A DNA stretch of 64,000 nucleotides, taken from the NCBI GenBank assembly GCA_014607495.2, contig CP053167.1, forward strand, positions 8,990,001 to 9,054,000. Direction: 5' to 3'. Under the pieces are notes generated by a model. The model was not told the DNA's origin, made no database searches, and saw only the letters and a program-made list of their open reading frames with translations. Below, piece by piece: positions 43,229 to 55,120 of the stretch; positions within the stretch are counted from its first letter, which is position 1, and each line of letters starts with the position of its first letter. Position numbers and translations under genes: made by a program. The DNA comes from Carposina sasakii (Eukaryota > Arthropoda > Insecta > Lepidoptera > Carposinidae).

Positions 43229-46200
43229 ACTCGGATGACGAATTTTTCGAGCTCTTTTAAATTACGTTTTTGACAACTTATAGTGTATGCGGATTCGGAT
43301 CTCCTATTGAAATTAGAGGTTAAATTTATTTTAAAAAAATAATAAAAAAGTGAAAATCTGTTTTAAATAGTTTTTATTAATCTAAAGTTGACGCGGATTT
43401 GGTTGATGACAATGTTTACGAGATGATGTTTAATATTATGTATTTTTTCTTTAACATAGGTCTTGTTTTGCTACCGCTCTAGTGAATACTCCAACTATTG
43501 CATCAACTCAAAATGTTCTGAATTAAACTTAAAGAGCGATAATATGTAAAATTCAGTCAATGAAATTAAAGTAAGTAGCTACCAGATACCTACTGCGCTA
43601 AGTTTACTACTTGCTACTGGCCGGCGAGCTACTTGCCTCGTGTGTATGGTATTTAAGGCACATACTCGGCTATTCCGACAACTTGAACGAGCGACGCCAT
43701 GGCATGCATACTTCATTATGTAGGGATTCCTAATTTTAGGGCTAGACTAAAGGACTGATCACGCTAATGAAATATAGCACTTACATAAGTACACACATAA
43801 CACATACGTTACTCTTATTTATTTTAAAAGTAATAGATCGTGTGAAATATTAGCTTGGCTGTCGGATAATGGATCCCGACTGTTCAGTTGTTATGTTGCG
43901 ATCATTAGAAAATATTTTATGTTCTTCAATAGTATTCATTCCATAATAATATTATAGAATTCTAGACCACCGGACATGTAAGTGCTTGTTTTTTTTTCTT
44001 TTCGTTTTTTTTTATTATGAAGATTATTTGGTTCTTTTTTAAGCAGTCGGGTTTTTGGATTTTTTAAATTATGTTTATTATTTTATACTTTTTTTGTTAT
44101 GAGTACCTAGCTACTAATAGGTACGCTTCAAGAAACATGCTCAACATGCTCGGCAGCAAGAAGTTTCCGTCTTGCTGCTGTCTATAAACTTATATGTGAG
44201 AATGGTTGTTACGCAACTTTAAATCGATATAAATCCTAAACGGTTGGACGAATCTAAAAATTTTTTGAGATAAACCTAAAAAAGATTTTTAAATACCTAT
44301 TCAACGATACCCCACTCGATATAGTTTGTCAACTTAAATTTTTTTAATTTTCACAAAATGGCGTCCAGTAGTCGCCATATTGGATTGTCACTAATGTCAT
44401 GTATATAGTGACACTCGCCGGACTAAGAGGAATCGATTGACGTATGAATCATAAAAATCGGCCGAGGCGTTTGTAGTGCTTCAAAGGAACATACAAACAT
44501 ACTTACATGCATACATAGGCTGTTAAACACAATACCACTCCTTTGCGTCGCGCAGTCGGGTAAAAAAGGAAGCAGGCTAAGTATTTTCTAATTCAAAATA
44601 TTTATCAAAATTCGAGTTTTTAAAAAACGTTTATCATAATAAGCGATCCACATTATCATATCAAGAATAGTCTTGAATAGGGTGACCAGGCATTGCAAAA
44701 AATCATGGAGACTCCCGCGCCACCCCAATTTGACATTAGGCTGGAAAATTGAATCGGTGTCGACTACAGCGCTCCATCGGTTATTTGCCCATACGTACAA
44801 CTCGGTAGCATTGGCTCTAACTCTCAATAATAATAATACACAGCGATTGAAAAACAAGTGTAATATTAGGGGGGTATAAAATGGTCACCTAAATCGGCTG
44901 GTTAACTATTTCTCAGTGTATTTCCGCCAAGCGTTAATAATTAATTAATTATATTAGGAATATGTATAGATTATGGCATATAATTATGTTCTGTAACTGT
45001 TAGCCAAAAGGAATAAAGTAGTTTACCATCGTATGAACTTACGTATTTGCGGGCAAAACGTGCCGTTTAGAGATAAACTACAACTTTAATTTTACAATTC
45101 TACTTCAAGGTAAATTCATGTTCCGAGAAAATAAATAAATAATACAGAAGCTTCATTCTCTTATATTCATTTGTCAAGGACTGCATTATCATTTTGATTA
45201 GCAAATTAAATTCAAGGTCCGTGCATTCGATAAAAGCGATGATAAGCATTATTTTTGTACCAATTTTGGTCGAATATACCTACGTTTTGTTATCTTATGA
45301 TACCTACTTATGCATATGTCAAGGCTAAATCTAGAAGATTGTTAAGTACTTAGGTATATTTATGTTATGTTGATTAAAATTTTTAATACGTGTGCACATG
45401 TGATTTGCCATATTTATTATTAAATTTTTACTGCCCTTTTTGGTTCGCTGGAAGTAATCTCTTTCAGAGATAAGCTCGCCTTTGTACATTTCCTTATATA
45501 ATTACTGTATACTTTTGTTAATATTGTGTGTGTGTACAATAAATAATATAAGATTGGGTGGGTAAATTCAGGTTAGCTTAATTTTTTTTTCTTAATTTAC
45601 TCATAAGAAAAAGCTATGGTAACACTAAGTAACATCTAGAATTACCTGTAATACATAATACAAACAAATAGGTAGTAGACTATTAAACAGTTGTTACCAA
45701 AAGTATCGAACGGCTTCTATTGTGTTTACTCCAGCCATTTGCAATAACCGCAAAATTTATTGCAACTACCCTCAAATCGCGCAATTACAGCGTCTATGTC
45801 AAGGACATAAGATCCCCGTGACGGGCACAGACGGAACGAAAGCTCACCCACAGGGGTGGCGCAAGGTCAACAAAATAGAAACTTCGTAACTATACCCTGT
45901 GCTGAACATAATTTATATCTCTAATAGGGGTTAAGCGTGAGAAAGGGGTATGAGGCCGAAGAATCCGTTTAAAATATTGAGTGTGAGTTTTCACTTTGAA
46001 CTCAATCGCGTTAACGTTAACTATTCAACCAATCATGTGGTAGCTTTATCCTCAGTTTTATTACATCACGTCATGATGTCATAATGTGATTGGTTGACGG
46101 AGAAATGCGAATGACATTAAATTCATAATTCAATCTAAGTCAGTACATTTTGTCAAATTAGTTTTTAGGTTCATTCTAATATTATAATTAATAATCCAAA

Positions 46201-47735
46201 GTCTTTATTCCAACTTTTATAGACGTCACTGTTTATAGTAGAGAATTAAATAATCGAGAATATATTCTAAGTTTCGTCTATTGATTATGTTAGTTTCTCT
46301 CAAAAAAGCTAGATAGCGTGGTATGCTATATAATTAGGAATATTCCTAGTTATAGGCCTTTGATGTAAATGGGGATTTAAAATTGTTAAGTCAGAAAACC
46401 GTGGTTACTTAATGCACGTTACGTACCGACCTATATTTTCAAAGGTTTTAAATTCAACCAAAATCACCAAAGACGGTTAAAGCAACAAACTTGGACAACA
46501 AAAAAATTACCCCCCAACCTTAACTGGAAAATACGAGCTTTCATTTTACAATCATTATTTCGTCATATATACCTCCTAACCCGTAAACTACCACAGTCTT
46601 TACCACAACATTATAGAGCTCAATTTTCATCGTTTCGCTAAGCACTTGCGTCCGTTCGCGTTTAGATACTAATGAGTGGTTATTGAAAACTGACCTCTCT
46701 GAAAATACAATAGGGTCTGTATTGATTTCTATGGATGTGTGTATTTAGGATTATTTGAAGTGGGGGCGCAGAGATTTCTGAGGCAGTCTTTCAGGGAAGC
46801 TTACAGAAGATTGGAATGGAGAAATGCATAGATATCTTTGCGTCTTACTCGTACTATCAAAGCGGTATTCGCTCGGTATTGTGAAAATGTTTTCATTTTG
46901 CGAAACTACTACATTGATTTTTGTAATAAAGTTGTTTTACTAGCGTTTATCGGGAAATTTTACGACTTCTTTGTTTGTTAAGGGGTAAACAGGCCTGTTA
47001 CAAACCTAATTTCGATTATAGTTACATTACTTATTGTTATTCTTTATTGTATGCAAATATTCGAAACTGATAATAAGTTTAAAGAACAAAGTCGTGGGCA
47101 GCCGCAAGTTTTATGATAAATCAGACATCGTCTACTTATGTACTTACAGCAACAAATGCTTGATAATATTATTTGTTATAAACCCGGCAGTTCAATCAAA
47201 TGCGCTTGCTTAAAAATTAATTGCATACGTAATTTATCGTGATGAAATTTTGGTAAATCGCATGGCAGAAATCAATTTTTCAACCGAATGATTGCTAGCG
47301 ATATTGGCTAAGTAAGTAGGTATAGACACGTGCAATGAAATAAACACGTTGTTTTTAAACCTTAACACTATCATTAGATGCATCACCTATTCACCTGCCA
47401 TATTAATTTACTTCAATGCATGAACGTATAAAGAATAAAGGACAGAGTGTTGTCAATACACAGAGTGAAGCATTCATAGTAAGCTCGGTAACGATATTCC
47501 ATGGAGTAGGGATGTGTATTGACGCGTTATCCACACACACACACAAACTATAGTAAGCTCGGCGCCTACTAGAAGATACGTGTACATGCGCAACGCGCCA
47601 CCATTTCGGTGCTTCAATCTATGAATTGACAGCATTACGTCCGTTGTTCTTTATACGTTCATGCTTCAATGACTGTTCCTACAACTTATCGTCTAATATC
47701 GATCAGTATTATATCGTGCAGTTTGTACCTACTTC
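43229..47735. other. Gene-free stretch with one recognised repeat
   Basis: Apart from the repeat at 44191-44570 I see only AT-rich sequence. The paired open frames at 44588-44879 overlap on opposite strands and have no recognisable content. Confidence 0.45.
44191..44570 (+). repeat. Dispersed lepidopteran repeat ending 'tttgcgtcgcgcagtcgggtaaaaa'
   Basis: It begins near 'tgtgagaatggttgttacgcaac', includes 'cgtccagtagtcgccatattgga' and 'aaaatcggccgaggcgtttgtagtgc', then 'acatacaaacatacttacatgcatacatag', and ends 'ctcctttgcgtcgcgcagtcgggtaaaaa', a tail I recall as a frequent lepidopteran repeat. Confidence 0.65.
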
Positions 47736-48075
47736 AACGATTCTACTCGGACTCAACTCCCGAAGCAACACTAAAAGCATGGGCCTACCCAGACTCAAAT
47801 CCAAAAGTCGCACCATATAACACGGTTCTACCCAGACACAAATCCTAAAGCGACACCATATAACACGGCCCTGAACTCAAGTACCCAACCGACATCTAAA
47901 CATGGTCCTAACAGGACTCAAGTCCCAGAGCAACGCCGTATAGCCTGGTCCTACTCGGACCCAAGTCCCGAAGCGACATAGAACAACACGGTCCTACTCG
48001 GACTAAAGTCCCGATGTATAGTACAGTAGGTATATAACTCGGATCTACCCGGAGCCGAGTCTCGGAAGAGAAAGG
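47735..48075 (+). repeat. Degenerate ~50-bp tandem array
   Basis: About seven imperfect units containing 'ctactcggactcaagtcccgaagcgacaccatataacacggtc'. Units vary in length and keep 'cggactcaa.tcc' and 'acacggtcct'. Some give short plus-strand open frames with no recognised product. Confidence 0.7.
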
Positions 48076-49102
48076 ATGACTGGGGCCGAGTACACGCGCT
48101 GCATTTTAATACGTCCCGCCTCGACCTCCATTCCAGACACTTTTAGAAGAAAATTCCCATCGGAATTAGACGCTAGTTAGACAACTGCAAGTTAGAAGTT
48201 TTTTTACAGTACATCTATTAAACAAATCGGCTATATAAAGAGAATCCGCAGTAGCATTTCCGAGGTACATTACGCTACGCGTTTTATCACCGGCTCACCT
48301 ATGGCTATAAAACATAAGTCGGTGCCTTCCGAGCTCTCCCAGCTTCCTTTGTTCGAGTGAGAAACATCGCTTATATATATTGGTGTATACGAGAATGAGA
48401 AGTACTCGTAATGAGAAGCCATAGTTACTCAGTATTGACGCAGTTGGTAGTGACCGAATACGTGGCTGTGGGAACACTTGCATGATCTTGTGTGTACCCC
48501 ATTTCGGGAACAGAGCCGCGTGTTCTCGTATATGTAACTATACTTTCAGCACTTGCATATTATTAAAATATACAGATTTTTGATACTTGGACCAACTTCA
48601 AACCCAGTATTAAAATTAAAGGATAAAAGGTCACAATTAATGATATTAAAACCTCATGTTTGTTAATTAAGGAGCGAAAGCCTTAATTTCACAGGAGATG
48701 AAGTTACCAACAGATAATTGTGTTTTCTAATACCTGCGGTCATACTTGAAGGTATATATTCCCAATTAAAAATAATACGAAAGAGGAGAGGAGACGCAGA
48801 AGAGTGAAAATTTCACATTTACTTTTTAGCTAGTTTGCCACGATATACGAGTATAAGGAGAGCTTAATTTATTTATTTATGTTCGAAAGCTAAGATTTAT
48901 ACACACGGTGTCTTCAGAAAAATGTGGAAGCCAGAACTGCAGAAACACGAAGGAGATTTCACAGACACATTTAGTATTAGTAGGGTCAGTAGTAAAAGAT
49001 CAGTGACAAGTTGCCAGCTCATCGCTTAAGAGAACACCCCTCAATTCTTTAGTCGACTCTTACGATATACACGGAATGAGATGCAACTGACGTACTCTAG
49101 TA
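48076..49102. other. Gene-free stretch left of the DIRS element
   Basis: No supported gene, RNA or defined element. Confidence 0.45.
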
Positions 49103-49490
49103 AATTACATTTCGTACGTTTCATTCTTTGATATATTTTTAACACATGTAGTACTTTTATTGTACTGGCAACTTCGCACAATTTCAGAGTGGGTAATTCG
49201 AAAACAGAACTACCCTACAACCTACGACACTATTCCTAGTCTACCGATAATTTCCTTCATTCTTTTTTTGTGCGCGGCAACGAGCACACGTTTTCAATTC
49301 TAGTATTATAGTTTAGTTTATTCTATTTTTCAAATTTATTATCAGAGTATTAAGAACATGCCTAAACGCAAAGCTTCTAGTGAAATTAACTATCACTTAA
49401 ATAAAATTAAGAAATTAAAAGAAAGCCAAAACAAGAAGCGAAACAGAGTGATTCTTTATTCGTCATCGTCAGATTCTGAGGAAAATGAAG

Positions 49491-50105
49491 GTAAGAAAAT
49501 ATAATGATCTCTTATTAAATATTCTTGTACACGAGTCAAAATGCTCTAAGACAAGTTCTGTATAATTTTTTTGTGAACTAAAATAAGCATCTTTAAGTTA
49601 ACCTGGAGGATATCACAATGAGGGTATCACGAAGGTTTAACATGATGCATAAAAATTAACCGGGAGGTTGACTGCGGGTCAACACGACGGTATTCAGAAT
49701 AAGCATCTTTAAGTTAACCTGGAGGATATCACAATGAGGGTATCACGAAGGTTTAACATGATGCATAAAATTAACCGGGAGGTTGACTGCGGGTCAACAC
49801 GAGGGTATTCAGAATAAGCATCTTTAAGTTAACCTGGAGGATATCACAATGAGGGTATCACGAAGGTTTAACATGATGCATAAAATTAACCGGGAGGTTG
49901 ACTGCGGGTCAACACGACGGTATTCAGAATAAGCATCTTTAAGTTAACCTGGAGGATATCACAATGAGGGTATCACGAAGGTTAACATGATGCAAAAAAT
50001 TAACCGGAGGTTGACTGCGGGTCAACACGACGGTATTCAGAATATAGTGTGTATAGTCAGATATTCAATGATATATAAAATAAAATTCACATATAATTGT
50101 TCTAG
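49491..50105 (+). other. Probable intron inside the DIRS gag
   Basis: 615 bases from GTAAGA to TTCTAG, in phase 1, with stops in the gag frame immediately after the donor. Removing it joins two gag-like segments in frame. It is largely filled by the 115-bp tandem repeat. Confidence 0.6.
49582..50042 (+). repeat. 115-bp minisatellite, four copies, in the DIRS element
   Basis: Units start at 49582, 49698, 49813 and 49928, each beginning 'aataagcatctttaagttaacc' and ending 'gcgggtcaacacgacggtattcag'. They are nearly identical, differing by one- to few-base changes and indels. Copy identity suggests recent amplification. Confidence 0.95.
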
Positions 50106-51069
50106 ACGGAACCGCACAAGATGATGTAATTCAATACACCTCAGCAACAGAGTCCCAAGAGAAACTGGAAAATACTCCGGTAGAAGTTAATATAACCCCG
50201 GAAGCTCAAAACGAGACACCTGACCTCGACCCGGAGCTTTTATTAGCGTTGGATGATACAACGGACGAGCAACCGATGTTTGGTGAAAAAATTCACCACA
50301 CTCTGGCACAACGCTGGTTGCCTATATTAGCGAAGGGACTAAATAAAGACCCAAAGGAAAAATTGCTTAAAAAATACCAGGTACCTTAAAATTGTCAATT
50401 ACTAAAAGCACCGACATTAAACGCCGAAATAAAAGCTGCTGTATCTGATATCACAAAAAATCGCGATAAAAATATTCAGTTAAAGCAAGACCAATTAGGG
50501 CTTGGAATAACAGCAATTAATAAAGCCATTACATTACTCCTCCTTGGAGATGACAAGATAAAAGCAATAGAGGTACTGTCGGATAGCTGCAGGATCTTGA
50601 CTGACGTACATTACATAGAAACAGAGCTCAGAACAAAACTTATAACACCTTGCCTCGATAAATCCTTTACGCCATTAATAAAGATCATGAACGAGACAGC
50701 ACGCTCTTTGGTGATAAACTATCGGAGACCATAAAAGCCTCAAAGGCTATTTCCAGACAAGGTCTACAAATTAAGAAATCGACACATAAGACAGCACCTG
50801 CACATACAAATTCCGCTGGCCCATCCACTTCAAGATCTCGCCTTCCGGGAAACGAGATTCGCCCCCTTCGTTACACATCAGGGAACAGGGGGGGGGGGGC
50901 GCGGAGGCTTTCCACGAACAACGACATCATACAGACGCGGAGCCACATCGACGACGACACTGACACGATCTCGTGCCTACTCGAACCAGAGCAGTCAGCA
51001 GCGAGCCTACACGCGACATTAGATAAACAGGTACATGCGGGTCGCCTACAATATTTTTATGATAACTGG

Positions 51070-52092
51070 ATGAAAATCACTAATAATAAATTAGTTCTTT
51101 CCTGGATAAAAAATGGCTACAAAATACCTTTTTCGAAAAAAGTTTACCAAAATAGTGTACCCTATAGTAATAATTTTACCACAGCCGAAATGCGTGATAT
51201 GTCTATGGCAATTAACAATTTATTAGACTTAGGCGCAATATACAAGTGTGAGCCACAGACAGATCAATTTATCTCTAAAATATTTTTAGCTCCTAAAGCC
51301 AACGGCGGCAAAAGATTTATATCTGTTATATACCTAGACGATCTTTTATGCATCGGCCACACACATTCTGAATGTTTATATAATGTAACGGAAACAGTGG
51401 CACTACTTGAAAGCTTAGGATTTGTTATAAATTATGAAAAAAGTTCGTTACGACCTTTACAACAGACAAATTTTCTGGGCTTTATTTATAACACTCTTGA
51501 CATGACATTATCATTACCTATGGATAAAAGATTATATATACTAAAAATAGTTAAGAAATTTCAATCCTTACCATTATGCACTATAAAAGATCTTGCTTGT
51601 CTCATTGGTACCCTTACTGCAGCATGCCCAGCAGTTAAATACGGCTGGGTTTACACTAAACGTCTCGAGCAAATTAAATACTTAGCATTACAAATATATA
51701 AAACATACGAAGCTAAATTTCGTCCTTCATCTATAATATTGCCTGACCTAGAATGGTGGTCAAAAAATATTTTATCGACATCAACCCCATTAAAATCGAG
51801 TAGTTTTGAACTAGAGATCTTTACAGATGCATCCAGGTCTGGCTGGGGTGCATTTTGTAAAAATCAAAGAATAAATGGGAAATGGAGAGCTAGTGAAATA
51901 AATTTTCATATTAATTTTCTAGAGTTGCTTGCAGTATTTTTTGGACTCAAATGCTTTGCACGTAATATCCGAAACTGTTCTATTTTATTACGTATTGACA
52001 ACACTACGGCGTTGAGTTACGTTAATCGCATGGGTGGCATAAAGTATCCTCATCTAAATGATTTAGCGCGAGAAATTTGGAAATGGTGCTAG
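51070..52092 (+). pseudogene. DIRS reverse transcriptase and RNase H, internally deleted
   Basis: The open frame has an N-terminal RT segment (VPYSNNFTTAEMRDMS, FISKIFLAPKANGGKRFI), then passes directly to SVIYLDDLLCIGHTHSE, the catalytic YxDD motif C, followed by the thumb and an RNase H domain (EIFTDASRSGWGAF, ELLAVFFGLKCF, RIDNTTALSYVNR). RT motifs A and B, which normally lie between KRFI and the YLDD segment, are missing, consistent with an in-frame deletion of roughly 100 residues or more. TAG at 52090 truncates the C-terminus; coding sequence continues beyond, with a frameshift, into the recombinase frame. No active polymerase is possible. Confidence 0.9.
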
Positions 52093-52139
52093 AAGCGAAA
52101 TATATGATTATCTGCTTCTTATATTAAAAGTAAAGACAA

Positions 52140-53517
52140 TAGAGAAACTGATAAAGAGTCCCGAAAGGTTAATACGGACATTGAGTGGACATTAACAGAT
52201 GAAGTATTTAATATACTAGTAACGGATTTAGGTAAGCCAGATATCGATTTATTCGCTTCTCGCACTAATGCCAAATGCCAAAGATATGTGTCGTGGAAGG
52301 CAGATCCAGATGCAGTTGCTGTGGATGCCTTCACTATCTCGTGGAAGGGCGTATACTTTTACGCTTTTCCACCATTCCCACTCGTATTAAAGGTCTTGGA
52401 AAAAATTATATTGGACAAGGCTGAAGGCATTCTAATATTTCCATACTGGCCTTCCCAGCCGTGGTTCCCACTGTTACAAAGAATGGTTACATCCGATATT
52501 AGTTTTATAAATCCTGGGTGCAGCCAAACTCTCAGGGACGCGTTCCTGAAACGAGGTGTCCCTATCGAATCATTGGACCTTATGATGGCTTCTTTGTCGA
52601 ATAATACTTTGCAACAATATGGTGTCTCCTACAAGTATTGGTGGCAGTACTGCACTGAGGCAAATATAGATCCATACACATGTTCCGTTCCAAGAATGTT
52701 GACTTTTTTGACAAAACTGTTTAATAAAGGTGCGGCTTATGGCACCTTGAATAGTCATCGTTCGGCTCTAAGTTTGCTTTTCGGAGATGAGTCAGGATCT
52801 CATGACCAAATTAAAAGACTATTGAAAGGTATATATAAATTAAAGCCCAATATTCCAAAATACGCATCCACATGGGACCCTCATACAGTTTTGCAATATA
52901 TTACCTCATGGGGCCCTAATAAGGATTTAACTCTGCCAAAAATTTCTAAGAAACTCGTAATATTGCTGGCCTTATGTACTGCGCATAGAGCACAGACACT
53001 TTCTCTCATTAAAGCTAATAATATCCATATCAGCCTGAACGGTATAAAAATTGTAATTTCAGACATTATAAAAACATCAGCAGCTGGGCGCGACCAGCCA
53101 ATTCTGTTCTTGCCTTATTTTACAGAAAATATCAATATATGTCCTGCTACAGTTTTGCAAGATTATTTGTTAGTTACAAATGATTTAAGACCGAACACAG
53201 TCGAAATATTCTATTCTATTCTATTCTATAATAATAACGTCTAGAAGACCATATAAGTCTGTTAGCACCCAAACCATTAGCCGATGGATTAAGGAGATCC
53301 TGGCGGAAGCCGGGGTGGATGTGACAGCATGGAGTTCTCATAGTACACGACACGCTGCCACATCTACAGCGCGAGCGCAGGGTGTCTCATTAGACGTTAT
53401 TAGGAGAACTGCTGGCTGGTCGCAGGCCTCAGAAACATTTGGTAAATTCTATTACCGTCCAGTGACTGATGATGCTCACTTTGCAAGTTCAGTCTTTCTG
53501 TCCAATCAATCATCATA
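52140..53517 (+). pseudogene. DIRS RNase H tail and tyrosine recombinase, frameshifted
   Basis: The frame first encodes the end of the pol protein (DLFASRTNAKCQRYVSWKAD ... YAFPPFPLVLKVLEKI). A tyrosine recombinase region follows: a core-binding part (LTFLTKLFNKGAAYGTLNSH), box I arginine in CTAHRAQTLSLI, then, after a break near 53205-53240, box II HSTRHAATSTAR and the nucleophile region TFGKFYYRP before TAA at 53517. The break coincides with a four-fold TTCTA repeat, so slippage probably shifted the frame. Integration by such recombinases needs no target duplication, consistent with the AAT-AAT ends. Confidence 0.9.
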
Positions 53518-53697
53518 AATTTAAAATAATTTATAAGCAGATTTATCACTTGTAAATTAATCTAATTTAAAAAGTTATATTTATGTTATAAATAAAAAAT
53601 TGTAAAAATGTAGTGTTCTTTTTTCCCATAATTACAATAATAATTAGGTATACAACTCATTAACCAGGATGCTTGCAAAATTTTCACCTCTAAACAT

Positions 53698-53840
53698 CTA
53701 CATGTGTTAAAAATATATCAAAGAATGAAACGTACGAAATGTAATTGGTGATTAAACGAACTTACCTGTAAGTGAAGTTCTATCACAATTATATGAGTAC
53801 GTTTCATTCGAAGATATAAGATAAAACCCTCCCTTCCCAG
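53698..53840 (+). repeat. DIRS internal complementary region
   Basis: 'catgtgttaaaaatatatc...gaaatgtaatt' complements the left terminus and 'ggtgattaaacgaacttacc...attcgaagatata' complements the right terminus (about 54012-54079). In the DIRS model this region templates circle formation. Confidence 0.88.
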
Positions 53841-54444
53841 ATCCCTTAAAACTAAGAAAATTTTGTGATGCTCTAAAGAATGAAGGAAATTATCGGTAGA
53901 CTAGGAATAGTGTCGTAGGTTGTAGGGTAGTTCTGTTTTCGAATTACCCACTCTGAAATTGTGCGAAGTTGCCAGTACAATAAAAGTACTACATGTGTTA
54001 AAAATATATCTTCGAATGAAACGTACTCATATAATTGTGATAGAACTTCACTTACAGGTAAGTTCGTTTAATCACCAATAATACCTACGTAAAATAAAGA
54101 AAATTTAATAAATCCAACAAAACCAATCTAGGCCAAACGCGTTAAACCGTAATCAATAGCACGCGTAAGGTTATTTAGGTTTACGTTGAGTTCCTTACGA
54201 TAACAAACTTAGTATCGTCACAAAGGTAGATGAAAACTAAAGGCTTATTTGCATGACATGCGACGTTTGCTCCAATAGGAAGCCTTAATTTTCGCGCCTT
54301 CGACAAATCACGTGATAAAGCCTAACGGCTATTGGTAGAAGTGTTACGACAACGAATGAAAATGCGAAACGAATATTTCGATGAAACTTGACAGTTTTAT
54401 AGGTCATCAGAACAACACATAGCAAGGTTAAATAGTTCACACGG

Positions 54445-54510
54445 ACGAAGTCGCGGGCATAACCTATATATATATATATATATATATATATAGGTTATGC
54501 CCGCGACTTC

Positions 54511-54560
<50 letters not shown>
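54445..54560. repeat. Inverted Helitron-terminus palindrome with (TA)n arms
   Basis: 'cgaagtcgcgggcataaccta' (54446-54466) is perfectly inverted at 54491-54511, separated by a run of TA, with a second (TA)n of about 45 bases following. The inverted text is the 3' terminal stem of the local Helitron family. Confidence 0.85.
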
Positions 54561-55065
54561 CAGCCTGCTAGACTTATTACGTCCGTGTGGAAAAAATCCC
54601 ATACTGATATTGCGTCCACCGACTTACTGCGTCCGATATACGGACGCAAGATTATTTTCATTCGAAATCAACACTATTCTATAGCTATAAGTACAAGGTA
54701 CCTCATAGTAAAAAATCGTTCGGGCGCAGTTTTACTTCCAGAGCGTCTGGACGAGTATGTTGTAGTTCACCAATTGTCCGGTAGAGGCGCTGCGTCGCCG
54801 TATATTTTTTTAGTGAATATTTATTTACATTTTGCCGATAATTATGCATCCGGCCTATTTTTTCGCGACGTTGCCCCTCCGTGCTTCCGACGTTGTAGAT
54901 TTTGTAAGGAAAGGCGACGTTGCCATGTGGGCACTTTGCGACAATAATTTGGTACCTATTTATTTTCTTTACTAAGCGCGTGGATTTTGCGGACGCCACA
55001 TCTCGTTGGAATTTATGGAAGCAACAAAATATTAAATTGTGTTTTGGTGAATACCTACTTCTTGC
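54561..55065 (+). other. Upstream region of the recombinase-like gene
   Basis: Contains 5' flanking DNA with a 120-codon plus-strand open frame (54585-54947) lacking a recognisable domain. There is no clear TATA box; the untranslated leader of the gene at 55066 probably begins here. Confidence 0.4.
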
Positions 55066-55120
55066 ATGATGAAGCGAACAAAAAGGAGTCAACGTATCGT
55101 GAATTTAGCGTTACATAAAG
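55066..55120 (+). CDS. Recombinase-like gene, exon 1
   Basis: Two consecutive ATGs (55066, 55069) open a basic 18-codon exon ending in phase 1 at TAAAG then GTTAGT. I chose the first ATG because nothing separates them. The phase fits exon 2 exactly, which is the main support for this start. Confidence 0.7.

Larger units (their letters stand above)
49358..50760 (+). pseudogene. DIRS gag-like protein, two segments with probable intron, disabled
   Basis: A short first segment starts at ATG 49358 (MPKRKASSEINYHLNKIKKL, then a serine/acidic end YSSSSDSEENE) and stops being useful at a donor AATGAAG then GTAAGA at 49491. Splicing to the acceptor TTGTTCTAG before 50106 keeps the frame and continues into an acidic stretch and IHHTLAQRWLPILAKGL, which resembles DIRS gag. 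Within the second segment a TAA interrupts at about 50387. The same frame then continues (LKAPTLNAEIKAAVSDITKN and on) until a frameshift near 50668, with a further in-frame stop just after. A poly-G run (50890-50899) lies in the basic Gly/Arg-rich tail. The protein cannot be made intact. Confidence 0.75.
49103..54079 (+). mobile_element. DIRS-type tyrosine-recombinase retrotransposon, structurally complete, inactivated
   Basis: The left terminus (aattacatttcgtacg...cttcattctttt, about 49103-49265) is inverted at the right end (about 53875-54020). Between the last ORF and the right repeat lies an internal complementary region (about 53700-53840). Its first part is the reverse complement of the left end and its second part the reverse complement of the right end, meeting at 'gtaattggtgatt'. 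Both ends share the trinucleotide AAT (49103-49105 and 54077-54079). This ITR plus ICR layout is the hallmark of the DIRS group, which integrates by a tyrosine recombinase through a circular intermediate. Inside, on the plus strand, are remnants of gag, RT/RNase H and recombinase, all broken. Total length is about 4,980 bp. Confidence 0.93.

Noticed and set aside
49582..50042. Possible CRISPR-like array
   Set aside because: Units are contiguous 115-bp tandem copies with no unique spacers, in a eukaryotic retroelement.
54585..54947. 120-codon plus-strand frame before the recombinase-like gene
   Set aside because: No recognisable domain; the phase-matched first exon starts later at 55066, and an overlapping minus-strand frame is equally open.
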